Source of the DNA: Massilia sp. Root351
Lineage (GTDB): Bacteria; Pseudomonadota; Gammaproteobacteria; Burkholderiales; Burkholderiaceae_D
Length of the DNA stretch: 64,000 nt
Assembly: GCF_001425045.1 (NCBI RefSeq)
Contig: NZ_LMDJ01000012.1
Span: forward strand, 226,527-290,526
Direction of reading: 5' to 3'
A program made the position numbers and the translations under genes. Positions 38,642 to 49,615 of the stretch are shown here, one piece after another; the stretch's first letter is position 1; each line of letters opens with the position of its first letter. A model generated the notes under the pieces. That model searched no databases, was not told where the DNA came from, and worked only from the letters and a program-made list of their open reading frames with translations.

Positions 38642-39400
38642 TCAGCCTTCCACGCCGTAGTGGCGGGCGTAGCGGCTGTCCAGGTTGGCCAGCGGCATCA
38701 GCAGGAACAGGTCGGCGCTTTCGAAATCAGGATCCCAGGCCGGCTCGCCGCAAATCCACGCGCCCGAACGCATATAGCCCTTGAGCAGCGGCGGCACTTG
38801 CGGGCTTTGCGCGGCTTCGAGTTTGCTGTACGGGAAAGGCAGGTGGGGGGTGACGCGGTACTCGGCCGGCGCCATGTGCCGGGCGGCCAGCGAGTTGTAC
38901 ACGGCCACCGCATTGTGGCCGCCGTCCGCCAGGCTGATGCTGGCACAGCCGGCCAGGAAGTCGCAGCGTTCGCGGCGCATGTATTCCGCCAGGCCGGACC
39001 ACAGCAGCATGATCACGCTGCCGCCACGGTAATCCGGGTGGATGCAGGCGCGGCCCGCTTCCACGATGCGGTTGCGTACGTTGTTCAGGCGGCTAAGGTC
39101 GAATTCATTCTCGGAGTAGACGCGCCCCAGCTTGTGGGCGCGCGCGGCGCTCAGCAGGCGGTAGGTGCCAACCACGCTCAGGGTATTGGTGTCGCGCACG
39201 ATCAGGTGATCGCAGTGTGCGTCGAACTCGTCGCTGTCCAACCCGTCTTCGCTGGCCAGCGCGGTCAGGCCCATCGTTTCGATGAAGACCTTGTAGCGCA
39301 GACGCTGCACTTCGCGCAGTTCCTCGGGGGTGCTGGCCATGCTGAGCGACAGCTTGGCGGAGGAAGTGCGGATTTCCGTCTGTAAGATAGGCTGTTGCAT
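38642..39400 (-). CDS. olsB: GNAT acyltransferase, OlsB-like (ornithine-lipid N-acyltransferase)
   Basis: A 252-residue acyltransferase; the family transfers a 3-hydroxyacyl chain from ACP to ornithine, the first step to ornithine lipids. Seen: TPEELREVQRLRYKVFIETMGL, DAHCDHLIVRDTNTLSVVGTYRLLSAARA, GRACIHPDYRGGSVIMLLW and AGCASISLADGGHNAVAVYN. ATG at 39400 is preferred because AAGGACGAAGC precedes it and MQQPILQTEI matches the family start better than the longer frame. The olsA partner is not in the window. Naming as OlsB is by overall pattern; other hemolysin-type GNAT enzymes remain possible. Confidence 0.75.
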   Translation of the reverse strand: MQQPILQTEIRTSSAKLSLSMASTPEELREVQRLRYKVFIETMGLTALASEDGLDSDEFDAHCDHLIVRDTNTLSVVGTYRLLSAARAHKLGRVYSENEFDLSRLNNVRNRIVEAGRACIHPDYRGGSVIMLLWSGLAEYMRRERCDFLAGCASISLADGGHNAVAVYNSLAARHMAPAEYRVTPHLPFPYSKLEAAQSPQVPPLLKGYMRSGAWICGEPAWDPDFESADLFLLMPLANLDSRYARHYGVEG

Positions 39401-39494
39401 GCTTCGTCCTTGTGAGTTGAGACGAAGCAAGCGTAGCCCGGGAATACTTCAGGACCGTGACAAAGTCATGTCACTTTGGTTACATGCAACGGCA

Positions 39495-40208
39495 TCAGGC
39501 CTTTTTCGGACGGCCGGTCTTCAGTTGCGGCAGCGAGCCCAGCACGCCTTTCAGGGTGGCCATGTCGATCTTGCTGATCAGGGCAACGCCAACGCGCAGC
39601 AGTTCGCTTTTCTTGATCTCGAAACCGGCTTTCAGGGCGGCCTTCTTCACCTGGCCCAGCACGGCGTATTCAGCCTCCGGCATGGTGAAGCTGTCGCGCA
39701 CCAGTTTGTCCTTGCGGGCTTTTTCCTTGACGGCTGCGGCAGGCTTGGCGGCGGCCTTGGCGCTCGCCTTGGGAGCGGCCTTGGCGGCGGCTTTCGGCGC
39801 AGCTTTCACGGCCGCTTTCGGCGCGGCTTTCGCGGCCGCTTTCGGCACGGCCTTGGCGGCGGCCCGGGGCGCGGCGGATTTGGACGCGGCGGCCTTCGGT
39901 GCAGAGGCTTTGGTCGCGGCAGCTTTCGTCGCGGAGGTCTTGGCAGCCGCAGCCTTCGCTGCTGCGGCCTTCGGCGCAGCGGCCGCTGTCACGGCTTTCG
40001 GCGCAGCGGCCTTGGCGGCTACAGCTTTGGTAGTTGCAGTCTTGGGAGCGGCGGCTTTCACTGCGGTAGTCTTTGATGCCGCAGCTTTCGCGGCGGCTGC
40101 GCGCGGGGCGGCCGGTTTGGCGCTATTGGCCTTCGGCGCGGAGGCCTGTTCGACGGGGGTGGCGGCTGGGGTGGCGGCTGGGTTTTCGGCGGAAACGGTT
40201 TTGTTCAT
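39495..40208 (-). CDS. Ala/Lys/Pro-rich histone H1-like DNA-binding protein
   Basis: A 237-residue highly basic protein. Residues about 20-160 consist of many AAK, KAAAPKA and KAAPKAA units resembling the tail of histone H1-like and AlgP-type proteins, whose repeats bind DNA. Residues about 168-237 form a folded C-terminal domain (KLVRDSFTMPEAEYAVLGQVKKAALKAGFEIKKSELLRVGVALISK) common to this family in Burkholderiales. It ends KTGRPKKA, an AT-hook-like GRPKK. The gene is isolated, transcribed toward the moaB/olsB genes. A nucleoid or transcription-modulating role is likely. The repeat array may vary in copy number between strains. Confidence 0.8.
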   Translation of the reverse strand: MNKTVSAENPAATPAATPVEQASAPKANSAKPAAPRAAAAKAAASKTTAVKAAAPKTATTKAVAAKAAAPKAVTAAAAPKAAAAKAAAAKTSATKAAATKASAPKAAASKSAAPRAAAKAVPKAAAKAAPKAAVKAAPKAAAKAAPKASAKAAAKPAAAVKEKARKDKLVRDSFTMPEAEYAVLGQVKKAALKAGFEIKKSELLRVGVALISKIDMATLKGVLGSLPQLKTGRPKKA

Positions 40209-40252
40209 TTTAGCTCCAGAATTTTCAACAATATAAACAATATATACTATTT

Positions 40253-41370
40253 CTAAGGAAGCTGCTCACCCACAACATCTTCCGCGTCCCGGAACTTGGT
40301 GGCGATTTCCGCAAAAACGCCCTCGATCTCGATGAAGGCATCCAGGATATCGGGGTCGAAATGGCTGCCGCGCCCGTCCTTCATCACCGCCACCGCCTCC
40401 GCGTGGCTGAACGGCGGCTTGTAAATGCGCCTGGAAATGAGCGCATCGTAGACGTCCGCCACCGCCATCAGCCGCGCCGACAGCGGAATCGCCTCACCCG
40501 CCAGTTTTTCCGGATAGCCGGAACCGTCCCACTTCTCCTGGTGCGAATGGGCGATCTCGCGGGCATAGGTGAGGAAGCCGTTGCTGCCGCCGATGTACTG
40601 CTCAACCTGGCGTATCGTGTCCCGCCCGCGCACCGCATGCAGCTTCATGATCTCGAACTCGTCCTTATCCAGCTTGCCCGGCTTGAGCAGGATGCTGTCC
40701 GGTATGCCCACCTTGCCGATGTCGTGCAGCGGTGCTGACTTGTACAGCAGCGTGATATTCTCGTCCGTCAGTTCGGCCGAAAAACGCGGGTGCTTTTGCA
40801 GCTTGCGCGCCAGCGCGGCGACGTAGTTTTGCGTGCGGCGGATATGGTTGCCGGTCTCGTTGTCGCGCGTTTCAGCCATGGTGGCCATGGCCATGATGGT
40901 GGCGTCCTGCATCAGCGACAGCTGGCCGGTGCGTTCCTGCACCAGGTTTTCCAGGTTGCTGTTCTCGGCCTTCAGCGTCTGGCTGGCGGCGCGCAGCTTC
41001 AAGTGGGTGGCCACGCGCGCGAACAGGATGGGCGGGCTGATAGGCTTGGTCAGGTAGTCGACCGCACCGAGGCGCAGGCCGAGCGCCTCGTCCTCCGGCT
41101 GGCTCTTGGCCGTCAGGAACAGCACCGGGATGTCGGCGCTGGCCGGGTCCTGCTTGAGGCGGCGGCAGGTCTCGTAGCCGTCCATGCCGGGCATCATCAC
41201 GTCCAGCAGCACCAGGTCGACCGTAGACGTCTCCACGATCTGCAGCGCGGTGGCGCCGTCCTTGGCAACCTTGGTGTTGTACTTGTCCTTCAGCAGCATG
41301 GACAGCAGCGTGATGTTGTCCGGCGTGTCGTCGACGATCAGGATGGTTTGGCGGGCGGTCTGTTTGGGAT

Positions 41371-41374
<4 letters not shown>
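40253..41374 (-). CDS. Response regulator with HD-GYP c-di-GMP phosphodiesterase domain
   Basis: A 373-residue RpfG-like protein. The receiver domain (about 8-125) has [11 protein letters not shown], phosphoacceptor Asp in [10 protein letters not shown] and LFLTAKS with Lys. The HD-GYP domain (about 165-365) shows [51 protein letters not shown] and the [10 protein letters not shown], with the HD and GYP residues all present, so it is likely an active c-di-GMP hydrolase. It overlaps the hybrid kinase gene by 4 bases and is the last gene of the ppx operon, so the kinase probably controls it. Confidence 0.93.
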
Positions 41375-44636
<3,262 letters not shown>

Positions 44637-44637
<1 letters not shown>

Positions 44638-45437
44638 CAGTCGCCTCCGCCTTCCTGCGCTGCGCGCTCCAGCTTTTTATAGGCCGGGCTGTTGCGCGCC
44701 TGCTCCATGGCGCTCCAGATGCGCTGGGCCAATTCCGGCCGGCGCTCGGCCATGCCGTGCGACAGCACCAGGAAATACGGCTTTTCGATCAGCGGCAGCG
44801 GCAGCACTTCCAGCTGCGCCGCCATGGGGCTGCGCATCACGGCGGCGGCGTCGCTGCCGCCCATGGCGGCGGCGCCCAGCCGGCCGGCGATCAGCTTGCG
44901 CGCCAGTTCGTCGGCGCGCTGGCTGCCCTCGTCCAGTTCCACCTTCAGCCCACGCAGCACCTCCCCCACCGAGTAGCCGAGCTGGAAGCCGACCGGGCCA
45001 TCCAGCTTGCGCAGCGCTTTGCCGTCCCATTCAACGACGCTTCCCTTGCGGCGCAGCAGCACGTAGCGGTCCACGTGCATGCGCTTGGCGTTGTCGGCGC
45101 CGGCGCCACCGGGAAACACGCCCAGTACGCGCCGCTCCGGCACGTAGCTGACGGCGAAGGCGCCGTCATAAGCGTTCGCCTGCAGTTGCGCCAGGCAGCG
45201 CTTCCACGGCACGCTTTGAAAGTCGAAACGAATGTTGAGGCGCTGCTCCACCATGCGCAGCAGCGCGAAATTGAGGCCGCCCTGCTGCTCCGTGCGCCAT
45301 GGCGTGACATTGGCGCGCTCGAAGCACAGCGTGACCGTCTCGACCGGCGCAGGGCCGGCTGGCGCCGCCGCCGGCACGCCCTGCAGCGCGCCACCCAGCG
45401 CCGCCAGCGAAAGCCAGGCCCGGTAGCCGCGCGCCAT
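44637..45437 (-). CDS. Periplasmic binding protein of the SBP_bac_3 type
   Basis: A 266-residue exported protein (signal peptide to about residue 25). Mature features: [81 protein letters not shown] and the C-terminal [27 protein letters not shown], a polar amino acid-type binding fold lacking any neighbouring permease. ATG at 45437 gives a standard signal peptide; a longer frame reads into ppx. It lies 2 bases after the ppx stop codon and 1 base overlapping the kinase start. With no transporter partner, a sensory accessory role is likely. Confidence 0.78.
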
Positions 45438-45439
45438 GG

Positions 45440-46894
45440 TCAGGCGTTGGCCCGTATGCTGAAGTCCACGCCCACTTCGTCCCACAGCTCCTGCTCCTTC
45501 TCCATCCAGTAGGACACCGTGGGGTGGTCGGCCACCCACTCGCGCCGCATTTCCAGTTCAATCCGGTTCTTCATGCGCAGCTTGAGCTCCGTGAAATCGA
45601 TCTCTATGCGCGAGTGCATGAACAGGATGGCCAGCCGCAGCGCCACTACCGCCTTGGCGAAATCGCTGTCGGTCAGCGCGTCGCCCACCTTGCGCAGGTT
45701 GCCCTTCTGGGCCACGATCAGGCGGCCCATGGTCTTTTGCTCGCGCGTGGTGAAACCCGGCAGGTCGGCGTTTTCCACCATGTAGCAGGCGTGCTTGTGA
45801 TAGCCGGTCTGCGACACCGCCATACCCACCTCGTGCAGCAGCGCGCTCCAGGCCAGCAGGCGCGTGTAGTTGTCGGTGAGCGGCTTCATTTGCGCGTACA
45901 GCACGGCGGCGTATTCGGCCACCCGGTTGGCGCGCGCCTCGTCGACCTGGAATTTCTGCAGGAAGGCGCGCACCGACTGGTCGCGGCGGTCGCGCTTGGT
46001 GGAACGCAGCTGCAAGTCCCACATCACGCCCACCCGCAGGCCCGCCTCGATCGGCGTCAGCACGGCGATGCCCAGTTCGTGCACCAGCGCGATCAGCACC
46101 GCCAGCCCGCCGATGATGGTGCTGGCGCGGTCCGGCCGCAGGCCCGGCATGTCGATCTTGCTCACGTGGCCGGCGGCGATGAAGCGTTTCTTCAGCGCTT
46201 CCAGGCTGACCGCCGTCACGCCGCTGCCCAGCTTGTTCTTCTCGATGATCTCGGCAATGGCGCGGATGGTGCCGGACGAGCCGTAGCACCTTTTCCAGTA
46301 TTCGGGATGGTACGGCGGCGCGGCGTCCTCGAAATGGCTGCGCGCCGACAGGATGGCGGCCTCGAACGAGGGGCCGTCGACCCGCCCGCCGACAAAGAAG
46401 GACAGGCTTTGCTTGACGCTGCCGATGGAAAACGATTCCACCCGCTCGATGTCGCTGCCGCGCCCCAGTATCAGCTCGGTGGAGCCGCCGCCGATGTCGA
46501 TCACCAGGCGGCGCTCGCCGGGCATGTTGAGCGCGTTGGACACCCCCATATAGATCAGCCGGCCCTCTTCCTCGCCGGAGATGATTTCAATCGGGTGGCC
46601 GATGGCCTGTTCGGCGGCGGGCAGGAAAGCGGCCGAGTTGCGCGCCAGCCGCATGGTGGACGTGGCCACCACGCGCACCGCCTCCAGCTCGTAGCCTGCC
46701 AGCACCTGGCGGAAATTCTTCAGGCAGCCCAGGGCAGACTGCATGGCAGCCTCGGTCAGGTTGCCGGAAGCGTCCAGGCCGGCCGCCAGCCGGATCGGTT
46801 CGCGCGCCGATTTGACGACGCGGATTTCGTCGCCGTCATGCTTGCCGATGGCAAGCCGAAAACTATTGGAACCCAGGTCTACCGCTGCGTACAT
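45440..46894 (-). CDS. ppx: Exopolyphosphatase/guanosine pentaphosphatase
   Basis: A 484-residue Ppx/GppA enzyme that hydrolyses polyphosphate from chain ends or pppGpp to ppGpp. The N-terminal phosphate loop MYAAVDLGSNSFRL starts the ASKHA domain, and ISGEEEGRLIYMGVS, LVIDIGGGSTELILG and FSIGSVKQSLSF follow. The C-terminal half is HD-like (LLHEVGMAVSQTGYHKHACYM). ATG at 46894 is preferred because a GGAG ribosome-binding site and the conserved N-terminus fit; a longer frame upstream overlaps another gene. It leads an operon with the binding protein, hybrid kinase and HD-GYP regulator. Confidence 0.93.
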   Translation of the reverse strand: MYAAVDLGSNSFRLAIGKHDGDEIRVVKSAREPIRLAAGLDASGNLTEAAMQSALGCLKNFRQVLAGYELEAVRVVATSTMRLARNSAAFLPAAEQAIGHPIEIISGEEEGRLIYMGVSNALNMPGERRLVIDIGGGSTELILGRGSDIERVESFSIGSVKQSLSFFVGGRVDGPSFEAAILSARSHFEDAAPPYHPEYWKRCYGSSGTIRAIAEIIEKNKLGSGVTAVSLEALKKRFIAAGHVSKIDMPGLRPDRASTIIGGLAVLIALVHELGIAVLTPIEAGLRVGVMWDLQLRSTKRDRRDQSVRAFLQKFQVDEARANRVAEYAAVLYAQMKPLTDNYTRLLAWSALLHEVGMAVSQTGYHKHACYMVENADLPGFTTREQKTMGRLIVAQKGNLRKVGDALTDSDFAKAVVALRLAILFMHSRIEIDFTELKLRMKNRIELEMRREWVADHPTVSYWMEKEQELWDEVGVDFSIRANA

Positions 46895-47040
46895 GCTACT
46901 TGCTCCAGGTGTGGGTCCGTGTATTGATTCCAGCATCGATTTATACTGTTTATATGAAAATGCTACCACAGTACGGATCGATTGTGACGCGATGATGACA
47001 GTCTGTGCGGTGCGCGCGGCTAAGCGGCGACACCCGGCCG

Positions 47041-48207
47041 CTACACTTCCTCCGCGATGGTCACGTCGGGCGCTTCCACCACGCGGTTGGCCCCGCCCAG
47101 CATGGCTTGCTGCAGGGCGCCGTCGGCGCGCTTGAACAGGGTCACGGTGCTGTCGTCGGCGCGGATGGTGGTCACGCCCATGCTGGCGCTCAGGCTGATC
47201 ATGGCCTTGTCGGCGCGCACCGGCTGGCCGGCGATGGCGGCGCGGATGCGCTCGGCCACCATGGCGGCGTCCTGCTGCGAGGTGCGCGGCAGCTGGATGG
47301 CGAACTCGGCGCCCCCCAGGCGGCCCATCAGGTCGCTGTCCCGCAGCTGCTTTTTGCAGATCTCGACCATGGCTTTCAGCACCACGTCGCCCACGGAATG
47401 GCCGTAGCTGTCGTTGACGCGCTTGAACTGGTCCAGGTTCAGGATCACCAGCGCGGTCGGCAGGCCGGGGCGGCGCGCCAGCGCCATCCACGGCGCCAGC
47501 GCCTGGTAGAAGCCGCGCCGGTTCGGCACGTCCGTCAGCGGATCGATCACTTCCAGGCGCGCCAGTTCCGACTGCAGTTTCTCGCGCGACAGCAGCAGGT
47601 AGCCGAAGGCATTGGTCAGCATCATCAGGTACAGCGCGCCGAAGCCCACGCCTTGCAGCACCAGCGGCCCCACCCAGGACCAGCCCTCGGGCCAGGTGGC
47701 GGCCAGCACGCCGCGCCCGGCCACCAGCACGCTCAGGCCCGCCATGGTCACCACCAGGTAGCGCCGCAGCATGCTGCCGCCGCGCCAGGCCACGGCCAGC
47801 GCTGCCACGCCGGACAGGAAGAAGCCGCTGACGATCAGGAAGCCGGCGGCCGCGCGCGCGCCCGGTTCCACCTCCAGGAAATGGCAGCCCAGGTAGACGA
47901 AGGACGCGCCGGCCAGCGCCGGCAGCAGCACACGCCGCCAGCCGGTCCGCCCGGCCGCCTCCCACAGCGCGCCGGCGTCGAGCGCCATGCCGGCAAACAG
48001 CAGCAGATTGGCCAGCGGGCCGGTCAGCATGTCCGGCAGCACGCCGCGGAAGTACAGCAGGAACCAGGCCGCCGCCTGCAGTTGCTTGGCGACCGCCCAG
48101 GTGGACAGGCTGAGGGACTTCTTGCTTTCGTATTCGAAAAAGAACAGCGCGGCGCACAGGCTCAGATTGCCCAGCGCCAGCGCCAGTACCAGGGTTTTTA
48201 TATCCAT
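47041..48207 (-). CDS. Membrane GGDEF-domain protein with a degenerate active site
   Basis: A 388-residue protein with about six transmembrane segments in residues 1-205 followed by a GGDEF domain at about 215-375. The metal-binding DPLTDVPNRRGFYQA and LNLDQFKRVNDSYGHSVGD are intact, but the signature reads GGAEF (298-302) in place of GG(D/E)EF. The residue replaced is required for activity, so diguanylate cyclase activity is doubtful. It could be a c-di-GMP receptor or a pseudo-cyclase. It lies 146 bases upstream of the ppx operon on the same strand. The inhibitory-site-like RxxD is not evident. Confidence 0.85.
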   Translation of the reverse strand: MDIKTLVLALALGNLSLCAALFFFEYESKKSLSLSTWAVAKQLQAAAWFLLYFRGVLPDMLTGPLANLLLFAGMALDAGALWEAAGRTGWRRVLLPALAGASFVYLGCHFLEVEPGARAAAGFLIVSGFFLSGVAALAVAWRGGSMLRRYLVVTMAGLSVLVAGRGVLAATWPEGWSWVGPLVLQGVGFGALYLMMLTNAFGYLLLSREKLQSELARLEVIDPLTDVPNRRGFYQALAPWMALARRPGLPTALVILNLDQFKRVNDSYGHSVGDVVLKAMVEICKKQLRDSDLMGRLGGAEFAIQLPRTSQQDAAMVAERIRAAIAGQPVRADKAMISLSASMGVTTIRADDSTVTLFKRADGALQQAMLGGANRVVEAPDVTIAEEV

Positions 48208-48240
48208 GTCGGGGACTGCGGGCCGCGCCTGCGGCCCTGT

Positions 48241-48516
48241 TTAAACTTCGTGCTCGACGTTGGTGCTGCCGTCGCCGATCTTGCTGGCCCAGGCCTTGGA
48301 AAAGAATTCCTTCTCGTCCTCGGTGGGGGCGTCGTGCCAGAACACGATCAGGGTGCCCTTGTGGTCATGGATTTGCGTGAACTTCTCGATGAAGCTGGAC
48401 TTGCCGGCGATATCGGCCAGCGCCGCCACGTAGCCATAAACGCGGCCCAGACGCTCGATGCGGTCCGGTTCGGTGAAGCTGTTTGTGGCGGTAATGGTCG
48501 GGTGATCTAAAAACAT
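48241..48516 (-). CDS. Small protein of unknown function
   Basis: A 91-residue acidic protein, MFLDHPTITATNSFTEP onward, ending GSTNVEHEV. It contains AALADIAGKSSFIEKFTQIHDHKGTL and VFWHDAPTEDEKEFF. No signal peptide or membrane segment. It lies 33 bases upstream of the GGDEF gene on the same strand, so may share its transcript. I do not recognise a family; the size and composition are compatible with a conserved hypothetical protein of this bacterial group. Confidence 0.6.
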   Translation of the reverse strand: MFLDHPTITATNSFTEPDRIERLGRVYGYVAALADIAGKSSFIEKFTQIHDHKGTLIVFWHDAPTEDEKEFFSKAWASKIGDGSTNVEHEV

Positions 48517-48665
48517 GGTGTGCTCTCTCCACGGTGGCCGCTGCCTATGTCGGCAATGTACCTATAAATAGTGTGCGTGTAAATGAATATGCGCGGCCGC
48601 ATGCTCTCCGCTACAATCCCACGAGCTTATCAGAACTTTACCGTTGACAACAAGGTCAGCAAGCC

Positions 48666-49490
48666 ATGCCCGCCACTCTGCACCACACCGCCGCAACAGC
48701 GCCGGCCGTCCCGCCGGCTCCCGGACCGGCCGCGCCGCGCGTGAGCACGCGCGGCGGCCTGCGCACGCTGGAATTCCAGCCCGGCATGGTGCAAAGCGAG
48801 ATGAACCTGGCCGACCCCGACCAGCTGGTGCTCAGCTACGCGCGCGCCATGATGTGCTTCGTGCTGTTCCAGCCGCGCCCGGCGCACATCGTCATGGTCG
48901 GCCTGGGCGGCGGTTCGCTGGCCAAATTCTGCTACCGCTACCTGCCGCACAGCCGCATCACCGTGCTGGAACTGCGGGCCGACGTGATCGCGCTGCGCGA
49001 GCAGTTTGCCATCCCGCCGGACGACGAGCGCTTCCGTGTTATCCACGCCGACGCCAGCCGCTACATGGCCAGCCTGCGCGCCGCCGCCGACGTGCTGCTG
49101 GTGGACGGTTTCGACGAGGACGGCCTGCCGCCCGCGCTGGGCAGCGCCGGCTTCTACGCCGACTGCCGGCGCGCGCTGCGCCCGGGCGGCGTCCTGGTGG
49201 CCAATGTGTTCAGCTACGACCCGCAGTACGCCGCCGTGCTGCGCCGCCTGCGCGCCTGCTTCCAGCAGCGGGTGGGCAGCTTCCACGGCATTGCCGGCAA
49301 CAACCGCCTGCTGTTCGCCATCAAGCCGGGCGCCGCGAGCGGCGCCGCTGCGGCCCCCACCCGGGCCCAGCGCGCCCTGCTGCGCGCGGCACACCGGCGC
49401 GGTCCCGCCTGGGGCCTGGCGCACCGCCTGCTGGCGCACTGGATCGTGTTCCGGCTGCGCTGGCTGAAGGCCGGCCACTCCTCAAAATAA
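48666..49490 (+). CDS. Spermidine-synthase-like methyltransferase-fold protein
   Basis: A 274-residue protein with a Pro/Ala-rich N-terminus followed by the spermidine synthase/SAM-type fold: TLEFQPGMVQSEMNLADPDQLVLSYARAM, the nucleotide-binding VMVGLGGGSLAKFCYRYLP near 79, VLELRADVIALREQF with the acidic residue for the ribose, VIHADASRYM and VLLVDGFDEDGLPPAL, corresponding to the catalytic Asp region. The substrate is not clear; such proteins are often fused to membrane domains but here it stands alone. Located just upstream of the EAL protein but in a separate unit, 125 bases apart. Confidence 0.7.
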   Translation: MPATLHHTAATAPAVPPAPGPAAPRVSTRGGLRTLEFQPGMVQSEMNLADPDQLVLSYARAMMCFVLFQPRPAHIVMVGLGGGSLAKFCYRYLPHSRITVLELRADVIALREQFAIPPDDERFRVIHADASRYMASLRAAADVLLVDGFDEDGLPPALGSAGFYADCRRALRPGGVLVANVFSYDPQYAAVLRRLRACFQQRVGSFHGIAGNNRLLFAIKPGAASGAAAAPTRAQRALLRAAHRRGPAWGLAHRLLAHWIVFRLRWLKAGHSSK

Positions 49491-49615
49491 TTGTCAAACT
49501 GAAATAATTGTTGTTATTTGGAATTATTTTGATGCAAAATTATGCCGAGCGGCAAGTTTTGTGACACACTAATGGCGGCCCCATCCCCGCCATATTTTTA
49601 CTGTACAGGAAAGCA

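Noticed and set aside
46895..48157. Long N-terminal extension of ppx in the same frame
   Set aside because: The extension overlaps the GGDEF gene in another frame and is Gly/Arg-rich; the conserved Ppx N-terminus and a ribosome-binding site start at 46894.
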